Shown: positions 35,378-45,136 of the stretch, piece after piece
Layout of the letters: the number at the start of each line of letters is the position of its first letter
Numbering within the stretch: position 1 is the first letter of the stretch
Origin: Rugalucina vietnamica
Taxonomy: Eukaryota > Mollusca > Bivalvia > Lucinida > Lucinidae
Length of the DNA: 64,000 nt
Assembly (NCBI GenBank): GCA_964017185.1
Contig: OZ024879.1
Location: forward strand, 23,563,456 to 23,627,455
Direction of reading: 5' to 3'
The notes under the pieces: model-generated
Seen by the model: only the letters and a program-made list of their open reading frames with translations
What the model was told of the DNA's origin: nothing
Database searches by the model: none
Position numbers and translations under genes: made by a program

Positions 35378-35383
35378 TTTATT
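35378..35383 (-). terminator. Poly(A) signal of the glycine-rich gene (candidate)
   Basis: AATAAA on the minus strand, 128 bp after the stop codon at 35511. Position and hexamer fit a cleavage signal. Cleavage would fall at about 35355-35365. Confidence 0.5.
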
Positions 35384-35510
35384 TTGATGTTCAGTTTTGA
35401 AAAATTAATTTACATGGCCACAATATTAAGTATCAAAATATCTCTAAAATGTTCATCTTGTCCGAAAAGTTACGCACTTTAGCAGCCAGTGCTCGCATTT
35501 CGCGTTGCAG

Positions 35511-35893
35511 TTAATAGTAACCATACTTCTTCCTGGGTTTGTATCCCCTTCTGTGGCCCCACATTCCACCTACACGGGGATAATTCAGTCTACCCCCTGT
35601 CCCCGCACCGAATGACGGGTCGAACCCACGTCTTATGATTGGGCGTCGTATGATCGGCCGAACGATGCGTGGGCGAATGATTGGTCGAACAATTCGACGA
35701 ATTATTGGTCGGTATATAGGTCTGACAATACGATTTATGATTGGTCGACGGATGATTGGTCGGACTACACGGTTGATGATTGGTCGTTGAATAACTGGAC
35801 GAACAATCTGAAATTAAAAAAAAAGAGTTATTATAGCACGTTCAGAGTCGCGCCTCGACAAGGTCTGCCACAAACGGGTCGGAAAATATTTCT

Positions 35894-35929
<36 letters not shown>

Positions 35930-38900
35930 GGAAAAAAACGTGAAAAATAGTAGATTTTTGTTTGTTTGTTTATCTTGAGGCTTGACGTCCCAGTCAACAA
36001 TTTTTCAGTCATGTCGGAACGGAGCCATCTCTTCCTGGGTTTAACCAGTACTGTAGGGAATTAATGTGTCATGCTCAAGGACACAACACGGTGATGCCTG
36101 TGGGGATCGAACCCCGGACCTCTCGATTCGAAGTCCGACGCTCTACCACTACTCCACCGCGCTCAAAGAAAAACAAAAAGAAATGTATTTTTGTCATAAA
36201 TTTAGAACGAAAGGAAGGGATTGTGCAGAGCCTGGAATAACCAAGTTCATGCCCGTTGTGTTCGGGTAAGACCGAGATAACGTCTGAAGGCGGTAAAACC
36301 AGATCATCATCATTAGCACGGAAACGTTAATCAGGAACGGGACAACCAACTTGAATTTCGTCCATATTAGTATTTTCTTAAATTAAACTGTCTACCTACC
36401 CTTTTTACGACGGGTCTGACAACAGGTCGAACAATAGGTCTGATCACCGGTCTCACTATCGTTGTTATATGGGACTTGTGTCTCATCTCCTTGCCTTTCA
36501 TACCGTGGTAGCCCATCCCTCCAACCGGCCCACCCAGCACAGGCCCTGCCCCCACCGGTCCCACTCCTCCGTCCATTATTGGTCCGTCCACAATGCCAAC
36601 TCCCGCACCGCCGACGATTCCCGCTCCGCCGACCACTCCTGCTCCCCCGACGACTGCAGGGCCACCGACAATTCCCGCGCCACCGACCACGCCCGCACCA
36701 CCGATCACGCCCGCACCACCGACTAAGCCCGCACCACCGACCAGCCCGACGTCTCCGTTACCGTCAAAACCACCGTTATCGATTCCGTTATCAGTGCCGA
36801 TGAAACCTCCTCCGTTACCGACAATGCCTCCGTTGCCGACAATGCCTCCTCCGTTGCCGACAATGCCTCCTCCGTTGCCAACAAAACCTCCGTTATCGAC
36901 AATTCCTCCTCCGTTGCCGACAAAACCCCCTCCGTTACCAACAACTCCTCCACCATTCCCGACGAAACCTCCGTTGCCGACAACTCCTCCATTCCCAACG
37001 AAACCATCGTTTCCGACAAAACCACCATCATTTCCGTTGAAACCACCATTTCCAATGAAACCACCCCCATTGCCGACAACGGCGCCCGCATTACCGACTA
37101 TACCGCCATTCCCTAAGACTCCACCGTTTCCTGCAAAAATATGAAATTAGAATTTATACTGTTTTAGCCAAGTAGAGTTTGATGGACAAATCAAGCAGCC
37201 CCTGGTCGCTTGGAATAGCGGAGAATTAAAACAGGTACAATTCAGAGAAGTATCTCGACTGAGATAAATATCAAACCGCAACATTAATTCGACGTTACGG
37301 CAAAGTATAACAAAGTTCAGACTTTTTTTTCGATGCCTGCTTATTTGGATCGGGAATAAAACTATGCCACTTGTGGTCTGTGCACTCATATATACAGTAT
37401 TAATTTCATTCAACATACTTAGGACCAGGTCTGCAGTTATGCAAGTTGTACCCATCTATGTATATTTTAATCGTCTAATTCTATATAATGAAGGCGTTTA
37501 ACTTCATTTTAACAGGAGTTTATTCAATTTAGTTCATCATTTTATATGCGTGTCAGAAGCGACCTAGGGAAAGTAGGGAAAGCCCAATCAGACAGTTATC
37601 TGACACGCACCTTCAGTTTAAGTTGTCGTTTTAAAATGATTCACTCATCTTAGCATATTTAATTGATTATAAAACCAAAACTGTAACTCAACATTGCACT
37701 CTGTTTTCATGTTTGAAAAATTTATTTATTTAAAAAGCTTAAAATCCCATTTTTAAATCATAACGTTTAAAAAGCACACACAAATCTTTCTATCAGTTTC
37801 CGTTGACTCACAACAAATATTTTAAGCTGAGTGCCTTAAGCACATATGCATTATTCTATCAATTTCAGAGATTTACTTATATCCTGTTTCCTTGACTTAT
37901 TTTAAATGTATGTATATATATATTGTACAAATTGTTAATAATTGTGTTCTATTCTTCAGTTGCAGAGGACCATATGTTAGATAAGTAATTCTATTTGCCT
38001 AATATGTCATCCTCTTAAAATAAAGAATGTATTATTGTTATAACAAATTATATTCAAAGTAAACCTTACCAACAAATCCTGCGCCACCGTTGCCATTGAC
38101 AACCCCACCTACGCCGCCGACTCCTAGGTCGTCGAAAGTACCAAGATCTAAAATTAATATGAACGATCATAAGTATTCTTTTAATTAAAATGCGTGTATA
38201 ATAAAAAGATGGATTCCGACAGCATTTGAAATGACGGAAAGCAAAATATAATGAAAGTGTTTTGTTTGTTGTAAACGAATCTAATTATTGTTGGAAAAGG
38301 TTTGTGTGTCTTACATATCTGCAAATACTATACCGTTTTGTCCATTGACCACCCCCGCGCCGACTGCAGGTCCGGAGAATCCAGGATCCACCACCCCGGG
38401 GCCGCCTCCGACTCCACCGACACCGAAGTCCGGATCCACCGGCACGCCACCCTGACCAAAACCTGGGTCGACAACTCCACCGTGTCCGCCGTGCCCATGC
38501 CCTATATGACCACCGTGACCTTTTGCCACACCCAACGAACCTATGTATGGAACGAAAAAGATGCTTTAACTATTTTAATATATAACTTCTATTCCTTGTA
38601 TCAAAATCAGTAAACCTGTGTGGTACTTTCATTCATTCTATCTGTCTTTTCTGTCCGTCCGCATGTCCAGTTCATTCATTCATTCATTCTTTCTTTCTTT
38701 CTTTTTTTCTGTCTTTCCGTCATTATGGACAATATTGCAATTGACGGTTATATCTAAAATGATTGTGTGGTATAGTCAGCACTCGTCAAGTTTTTATCTT
38801 TATCTGACTGCTGGATGCACACTTCACCATGTCCACTTCACCGTTGCTTCCATTGTCAAATCGGCTACTGTTACCTGGTCCCGAGGACGAGGTTACAAAA

Positions 38901-39202
38901 CTTTTTTCATGCTCACCTCAGCTGAGACTAAAATTATCCTGCTGATAAATGTTAAAATGCCAACAATATTTATTGTTGTCATTTTAACATTTATTAGCAG
39001 CAAAAATTACTAGAGTTTGTGACCTAAACCTGAAATTTCAATTTATTTATGATATTTCAGTAATTAAGAGCAATTTAAAGTTCATGCTCAGCTGAGTTGA
39101 GCATGAAAAGAGTTTAACAACCTCTGTACCTGGTTACTCACCTTGGAAGTTCAAGGTCACCACTAGGAAGCAAAGGCACACGGACGTTGTTGTAACCTCC
39201 AT
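35511..39202 (-). CDS. Secreted Gly-rich protein with basic Arg-Pro-Ile repeat tail
   Basis: Five coding exons on the minus strand: 39202-39142, 38540-38334, 38147-38070, 37130-36400 and 35807-35511. All introns are GT-AG and phases agree, giving 457 residues. Residues 1-20 (MEVTTTSVCLCFLVVTLNFQ) form a signal peptide. Exon 2 is Gly/His-rich (GHGGHIGHGHGGHGG), then has VDPGF repeats. Exon 4 has about 20 units of the GNGGG(I/F)VG type, then VVGGAG repeats, then a basic turn (MKGKEMRHKSH). The last 100 residues repeat IVRPII / IRRPII and end RRGYKPRKKYGYY. No cysteine follows the signal region. The architecture recalls mollusc shell-matrix or other extracellular structural proteins (shematrin-like Gly-rich body, basic tail), but I recognise no specific family. 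Assigning it to shell, byssus or mucus is inference. Confidence 0.85.
35890..35926. repeat. Long A tract
   Basis: About 37 A residues directly beside a partial MITE-1-like piece (AAGGTCTGCCACAAACGGGT at about 35860). In intron 4 of the glycine-rich gene. Confidence 0.9.
35945..36166 (-). repeat. tRNA-derived SINE, family 2, copy 2
   Basis: Minus orientation, about 220 bp. The head reads GAGCGCGGTGGAGTAGTGGT, AGAGCGTCGGACTTCGAATC, GGTTCGATCCCC (clear B box). The body contains the complement of CAGTCAACAATTTTTCAG. Lies in the last intron of the glycine-rich gene, in the same orientation as that gene. The acceptor stem does not pair, so it is not a tRNA gene. Confidence 0.8.
38877..39133. mobile_element. 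MITE-2 copy 1, next to a splice donor
   Basis: Inverted ends CCTGGTCCCGAGG / CCTCTGTACCTGG, with inner arms TTTTTTCATGCTCACCTCAG / CTGAGTTGAGCATGAAAAGA and a central palindrome (TGTTAAAATGCCAACAATAT). A second copy in opposite orientation lies at 58925-59163. It occupies intron 1 of the glycine-rich gene, starting about 8 bases after its exon 1 donor GTGAGTAA. TTA on both sides may be its target duplication. Confidence 0.85.
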
Positions 39203-39384
39203 ATTCTGTTGGAAAAAAACAAATGACACATGTACTTACTCATAGAAATAAATCTTAGTATGCAGAACCGCTTTTGAACGGTCAGTTGCGAATTTACCGT
39301 TTGGGTTAAATTGTCTGTTGTGAGTCAAAATAGAATTCCTTTTTAAATGAGCTTTGTAGCTCAACTAAGGAGTATGTTAAACAA

Positions 39385-39417
<33 letters not shown>

Positions 39418-39527
39418 AACAAACAAACAAACAAACTTACTTTTGAAAGGAATTACAACCATCACATTAAACAATAACTGAATACAAAATATTAATGATT
39501 GAGTATTATAATTCATAACTATCTTAC
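39203..39527 (-). other. Intron in the 5' UTR of the glycine-rich gene
   Basis: A donor GTAAGA (39527-39522) follows a short leader exon, and an acceptor TTTTTTTCCAACAG lies 3 bases before the ATG at 39202. It contains a (CAGA)n(CAAA)n microsatellite at 39385-39436. Leader introns directly before the ATG are common in mollusc secreted-protein genes. Confidence 0.6.
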
Positions 39528-39552
39528 CTCAGTCAGGGCGAGCGGTCAATTA
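39528..39552 (-). other. 5' leader exon of the glycine-rich gene (approximate)
   Basis: Non-coding text ending CGCCCTGACTGAG before GTAAGA. The start is placed about 30 bp downstream of the TATA box and is an estimate. Confidence 0.45.
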
Positions 39553-39578
39553 CAATAATTCGTATTTTGTTGCTGCGT

Positions 39579-39586
39579 TATATATA
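39579..39586 (-). promoter_or_regulatory. TATA box of the glycine-rich gene
   Basis: TATATATA on the minus strand in the context GACTATATATAACGC, about 50 bp upstream of the leader-exon donor. A strong TATA box fits high, tissue-specific expression of an extracellular protein gene. Confidence 0.65.
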
Positions 39587-40214
39587 GTCACCAAACTGTG
39601 GAGGTTTTTGTATAGCAAGCATGTCCAGTTTCTGACCACCTTCCCGCTGTTGTTGTTTACCCTGCAAAGCTGTCCGAAGCTCGGATTTTAACCAAGCTCC
39701 ATACAAATCCACATATTCTGATGGTTTTTAATTTGGTATACGGACAGTGTAGAACGGACCACCGACTTTTGCTGCGCCGAAATCGGTGCACCTTTGTATA
39801 AGATGCCTTTTATCGATACTCGCCGAAAACGCTAATTATTCTGACAAATGTATCTTTTTTGTTTTCTTCTTATAAAAAAGGTGGTTGATCAGCAAGATCA
39901 GTGTACGTGTCATGTCGCTAAAGTTGTAACATGATTGACCCTTGTACAATGCACATGTCTAGGGCGAGCCATGTGAGTGGGTGGCTGGGGTCGTTCGACG
40001 CAGGACGGAAACATGCCGTTTCATGGCAATTCAAATGACACTTCATTTGAGGTGGGGTGGAGGTGCGAGACTAATCCCTGCGGTAAAGAAATGCAAGGGC
40101 ATTGGTTGGACAGTTTCTCTTTCAAAGTTCAATCTGTAGGTATTTTCAGTCTAACATGCAAAAGAATGGGACGTTCTGAATCCTTGGGGTAGTAATTAAA
40201 TCGGGGTTAAATTT

Positions 40215-40478
40215 AGGATGTAAGCCCCGTTTACACATTCACGGTTTTCTCTACAATTCACCACGATTCACCCCGATTTCTCATGGTCAGAAAAATCAGG
40301 ATGAATCGTGGTGAAAATTGGAAATATTTAGTGGTACTACTATTCCAGGAAGAATGCCCACGATATTAGTACGGTGTCTGTAAGGTATCGCTACGAATCA
40401 ATGACTGAATCATCACGATTCATCAAGATTCACCACGATTCACCACGGTTCTACTACGAATCACCACGGTACATTAGT
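40215..40478. mobile_element. Short-word MITE, CACGATTCACC type, truncated
   Basis: Begins GCCCCGTTTACACATTCACG, the same end as 18930-19645, then runs of CACGATTCACCACGGTTCTA-like words. The opposite end is missing; it abuts LINE text at about 40478. Confidence 0.7.
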
Positions 40479-40479
40479 C

Positions 40480-41256
40480 CCTGGCTCTCATAAGAGATGC
40501 GAACTTGACACACAGTCATCAGATATTTCAGCAGAGGAGATAGAGAACCAGGGAGGTCATTCCAGTCCCTGATAGTCTGTGGAAAGAAACTACCTTTGTA
40601 CGCTTCTTTGTTAGCTGAAGGTATCTGAAAAGCCAAAGAGTGTTGATTTCTACAACGCCTATTCTTCGCGATAAGATCATCTGTAGGTATTCTGGCTTTA
40701 CCCTGTAGACCTTTGTATAGCAATACAAGTCTACTATCCTTCCTCCTTTTCTTAAGAGACTCCCATTTCAGTTCACCTAAAATGCCAGTCATGCTCCCAG
40801 TTTCAAAAACATAATTTGCAGTCATAATTTTGGACCTTTTCCAGTTCTTCCTGGAAGGTCCCAAACTGAGCTTCCATATTTCCATATTCCAAGACCGGCC
40901 GCACCAGTCCTTTATAAGCTGCTTCTTTCACATCTGGGGGACAAGAATCAAGAATCCGAGAGTTCTGTTAGCCTTTGTACAAACATTGGAAATATGAGTA
41001 TTCCATTTCAAATCATTTGTGATAGTTACACCAGATATTTTATGCTTTCAACGTTTTCCAGTACAGTGTCCTCAAGGGTGTAGTTAACCTGTACCATTTT
41101 TCAGCATGTTGCATTTGACGGATTGAAATCTCATTCCCCATTTCCTAGCCCAACTGCCTAAACGATCAATGTCTCTCTGAAGTTTCAATGTATCCATTCT
41201 TGATTTCACGATAGCAAACACAATCATGAGCAAAGAGTCTTTGTAAAAACTGGTAC

Positions 41257-41257
<1 letters not shown>
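40480..41257 (-). pseudogene. CR1/Jockey-like LINE, C-terminal RT part (broken)
   Basis: The minus frame 40454-40885 encodes YVFETGSMTGILGELKWESL, RLVLLYKGLQGKARIPTDDL and SFFPQTIRDWNDLPGSL, the standard C-terminal region of this LINE family. Text from 40890 to 41257 continues upstream into ICTKANRTLG- and RFQSVKCNML-like segments, with several frame changes. No YADD box. A roughly 40-base A run lies at 41258-41297. Confidence 0.82.
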
Positions 41258-41299
<42 letters not shown>

Positions 41300-41499
41300 T
41301 AAAAACTACTTTATAAAACTGGTTTAAGCCCCCAGTAATTTTATATTACTGATCGTTCTAAGGCGGTACTTCTGCTGTTGTGGTTCTAATTGTTTTGTGT
41401 TTTGGAGTCGAATTTTTGTGCTGTTTGAGCCTGTTTGAGCCTTATACATGTACGTTTTCATATTTTAGGTCAGTCCGGGTAACTGAGTGGCCGCCTATT

Positions 41500-43855
41500 T
41501 ATCTATCTTCTGATACTGAGTCGATCAATTTCTGATCATCACCTCAGGTGTGGGGTGGGTGGCTAAATTTAGAATTTAGTCAAGGGAAAATTAAACATTT
41601 GGGGTGGACCATTAAAACTATTTACAAGATATAGATGAGAGACATACTAAAACGCATGCCTCTGGGCCAATGATTTAAATAGAAGCCTTAAATTCCTCAA
41701 TGGTCTTAGATAGGACCACTGAAGAAGGGAGACTATTCCAAACCGGAATAGTTCTGGGGAAAAATGAATTTTTCAGAGCATCACTATAGGCAAATGGTCT
41801 TGTGTATTGTGATTCATGTGATGCCCGAGTATGCCTTAGATTGGGTGCCGGGGTCAGGTATTTGTCTTTATCAAGAGACACTGTACCGGAGTGTATCTTG
41901 TAGAAGAAGGTTAAGGAGGACCGCTCCCTGCGAGACTCCAGGGATGGCCACTCAAGTTCGTCTAGCATTTCACCGACGCTACTGGTGTTCCTCCATCGCC
42001 TGCAGGTCCACCGGGCAGCAGTCCTCTGCACCTTCTCCACCATCTCAATCTGAGTTTCATGATAGGGATGCCAAATAGGAGCTGCATACTCAAGTTGAGG
42101 CCGAACCAATGTTTTGTATGCAACTTCCTTAGTATGCCTAGGTGCCAGTGCCAAATTGCGCCGAAGAAAACCCAAAGTCTTAGTTGCCTTGCATGTAATT
42201 TCAGAAATGTGTTGACCCCAATCAAGATCATCTGTGATAGTTAAACCGAGGTATTTAGCGGACTGAACCTGTTCTAATGTTTGCTGATGCAGTGTGTAAT
42301 TGAAATCTATATGCCTGCTTGGATGTAGCCGCGTCACCCTTATTGAATGACATTTGCTGACATTGAATTTCATTTGCCAATCCATTTCCCATTTGGCCAA
42401 GCTATTCAGGTCATCTTGTAAAATTTGACAATCCAATGGTGACTTGACATTTCTGTATAAAACACAATCATCAGCAAATAGCCGAACAGATGACCTGATG
42501 TTGTCAGGAAGATCATTAATGAAAATAAGAAATAGGACCGGTCCTAAGACCGATCCTTGTGGGACACCAGAAAGAACCGGGACTGGGTCTGAGGCACGGC
42601 CATCTAATACCACTTTTTGAGAGCGCTCAGAGAGCCACGAGTCGATCCACTTATCGCTTATGTGTAGATCCTCTAATCCCGTAGAAGTCAAGTTTGTATA
42701 ATAACCTTTTATGTGGGACCTTGTCAAAGGCCTTAGCGAAATCCATGACAATCACATCCGTCTGCCTGTGGCCACGACCCACTGCTCGGTCCAGATTACT
42801 AACCAAATCATGATAAAACTGAACTAACTGGGTTTCGCAAGACCTTTGACTTCGGAACCCATGCTGACAGTCAGCAAGAATGTTTTCAAGAGCCAAGTGT
42901 TTGTTTATGTTGCTGACTATTATATGCTCTAGAGTTTTGCAACAGATACAAGTAAGCGACACCGGTCGATAATTAGCTGCATCGTATTTCTCACCTTTCT
43001 TAAATACCGGGGCTACATTTGCCTGTCGCCAATCGTCTGGTACAGCACCCTGAGCAAGCGACTCATTGAAGATATAGGTCAGTACAGGAGCAATTTCAGA
43101 ACTACATGTACATTCCTTCAACACCCTAGCACTCAGGCCATCTGGCCCAGGCGCCTTATGTATATTCAAGTTATTCAACAGTTTAATGACCCCATTGGGG
43201 TCAACTGTAATTTCACCCATAGCGGTGAAAGGACTTGTGCCTTTGGAGGTGATTTCATCATCTGATTCGCGAGTGAAGGCTGACTGAAACTGCCTATTAC
43301 AAATATTAGCCTTATCCAAAGTGTCAGTCTTCAAGATACCATTTTCTCTAAGAGTATTGATCCCAGACGCGTCTTTCTTTAGGGACTTGACAAATGACCA
43401 AAACTTTTTTGCCTTTTCATTTTTTCGGGGACAATCGGGATCAGGGTTATCATTTTCAAAGGAGAAGATATTGGTAATATGCTTCCAATATGCATCTCTA
43501 ATGCTCTTTTGAACATGTGCTCTGAACCGTTTGTAATGGTTCTTAATGTCAGGGCTGCTTGACTTGCGAGCACGAAAGTAAAGTTTATCACGTTTCCTTA
43601 TCAAGCGTTTGATCGAGCTATCGATCCATGGTAAGCTATATTTTGTCTTGGTCATTTTTGATGGAATAAACCTTTCAATAGCCGAGAGAACCTCCGACTT
43701 AAAACTGACCCACATGTCATTGACTGACACCTGACTATGGTCAGTTGAAAGGAACGAATCCCTATAGCGCGCTAGATGGTCATGCAGACCGTCCATATCC
43801 GCTCGTTTATATAGGAAAATCTTACGCGGGGCCTGCTGAATCCGTTTAGCCTTTA
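41500..43855 (-). mobile_element. LINE, RT domain nearly intact with one frameshift
   Basis: Minus strand, two long frames: 43796-42651 (381 codons) and 42751-41675 (358 codons). The first holds a linker (FIPSKMTKTKYSLPWIDSSI), NYRPVSLTCICCKTLEHIIV, QHGFRSQRSCETQLVQF and DVIVMDFAKAFDKVPHKRLL (RT motif A Asp). The second holds [29 protein letters not shown] (catalytic FADD near residue 92 of that frame), and the C-terminal RTIPVWNSLPSSVV. The frames overlap; one frameshift near 42680 separates motif A from the rest. The endonuclease domain is absent, so the copy is 5'-truncated. Age moderate to young, given one lesion in about 2.1 kb. Confidence 0.9.
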
Positions 43856-43861
43856 TGTCAT

Positions 43862-43985
43862 ATTCAAGGAATAGCTGCTCACTCGTTCTTGCATGGTAAG
43901 TGTCATTTTAGTTTTTTCCCACCCCTCGGTTTATGGAGTGGGAATTTCTTTCTGATTACGCCATTTCCTGATCATTGCCTACCTG
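43862..43985 (+). repeat. ACTGAGTGGCC repeat copy
   Basis: AATAGCTGCTCACTCGTTCT, CCCACCCCTCGGTTTATGGA, CCATTTCCTGATCATTGCCT. It joins the 5' end of the preceding LINE copy to the next LINE fragment. Confidence 0.6.
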
Positions 43986-44164
43986 AACCTTTTTATTTCG
44001 GATTATGTCATTTATATACAAGGAAAAGAACGTTGCCCTGAGGGATACCCGACACAACCGGAGCCCAATCCGATTTAATACCATTTACCACTACCCGTTG
44101 TTGTCTGAAACAAAGGAAAGCATTTGTCCAATTCAGAGTTGTTCTACCTATTCCATAGCTACAC

Positions 44165-44640
44165 AATTTGCTTTTAAGGAGTTCATGGGGAGGAGTATCG
44201 AATGTCTTTTAAAGTGTCAACCTGGGCTGTTTTGGCCCAATCATTTATCACCGTAGTCAACTGAGTTACACAGCTATGCCATTTTCTAAAATACGTGTTG
44301 CCTGTCCGACAGGGTTCATCAAGATGGGCCATAATATTTGAGCATACAATATGTTCAAGAAGCTTACAAGGAATGTATGTCAAAGAAACAGGGCGGTAAT
44401 AGCGGGCAAGAGACCTGTCGCCCTTCTTAAACAGGGGGCAAATATTAGCAAGAGACCATTCCTTAGGAATTTCACCTGTATCAAGATGGGCGAATACCGG
44501 ACCTTATTCCATTGTCAGTTCCGTTAGGACTCTAGGATGAAGCTCATCAGGCACTCAGGCTTTACACGGGTTAAGTCATCTGAGAAGTTGGGTCACCCCT
44601 TCCTTTGTGACCACATTCTGAATCTGCCAAGTACTCCAAA
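44165..44640 (-). pseudogene. CR1/Jockey-like LINE, mid-RT fragment
   Basis: The minus frame 44183-44383 has MTYIPCKLLEHIVCSNIMAH, then FRKWHSCVTQLTTVIND. Upstream text to 44640 gives the complement of FKKGDRSLARYYRP-like and GEIPKEWSLANICP-like segments in other frames. Same family as 12045-12660, which keeps a comparable part. Confidence 0.75.
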
Positions 44641-44689
44641 CACCTCATAAACAGAGTATTACATGGAGCTCCCATCATTGAAGTTATCT

Positions 44690-44853
44690 TTTTTGAGAGA
44701 AGAGAAGCCAGTGCTTGCCTTATTAATGCTGAGCGCCAAACAAGGTAGCCACTGGTACCATTTTTAACGTCTTTGGTATGACGCGGCCCGGATTAGAACC
44801 CGCGCCTCCCGCTTCCGAAGCGAACGCTCTAACCATTACGCTATCGGGACCGG
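44690..44853 (-). repeat. tRNA-derived SINE, family 4
   Basis: The minus-strand head GGTCCCGATAGCGTAATGGT, TAGAGCGTTCGCTTCGGAAG and GGGTTCTAATCC resembles a tRNA with boxes A and B. The 3' side of the acceptor stem does not pair with GGTCCCG, so it is a SINE head rather than a gene. The body (GGTACCAGTGGCTACC) follows to about 44690. Confidence 0.65.
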
Positions 44854-45051
44854 TATCATGCATGAATGGGGCAGATCTATCCAGAAGAAGGACACCGTAT
44901 TTTAGGCTTGATTTCTACAGCGTCTATTGTCAAACTAACAGAATCAGATCAGAGGCTTAGACCAAAGTGCTTAGGCATTGGATCGAGATGGCCAGGAATG
45001 ATCGACACGGATTTCGAACCACTAGTCAGATGAAGTCGCGCGTGACAATTG

Positions 45052-45065
45052 TTTGGCATAGCAAC
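45052..45065 (-). promoter_or_regulatory. Candidate RFX X-box of EFHC1
   Basis: On the minus strand GTTGCTATGCCAAA, matching the X-box form GTTGCTATGGCAAC at 12 of 14 positions. It lies 72 bp upstream of the EFHC1 ATG, where X-boxes of ciliary genes usually sit. RFX control of cilium genes is established in animals; its use here is inference. Confidence 0.5.
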
Positions 45066-45136
45066 GACAACAACGAGGCAAGGAAACAGCACCACAAGTA
45101 AACAGATAAATAATTTCAAGCTTTGAAGCCGTCAGC

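Noticed and set aside
36105-36166. Possible tRNA gene
   Set aside because: Same reason: head of SINE family 2, with no closing acceptor stem.
36593-37144. 183-residue Pro/Thr-rich plus-strand frame
   Set aside because: It is the antisense of the glycine-rich exon 4 (Gly codons read backward as Pro). The minus strand has the signal peptide, splice sites and promoter.
44762-44853. Possible tRNA gene (Pro/Arg-like)
   Set aside because: Boxes A and B and an anticodon-like loop are visible, but the acceptor stem does not pair and SINE body follows.
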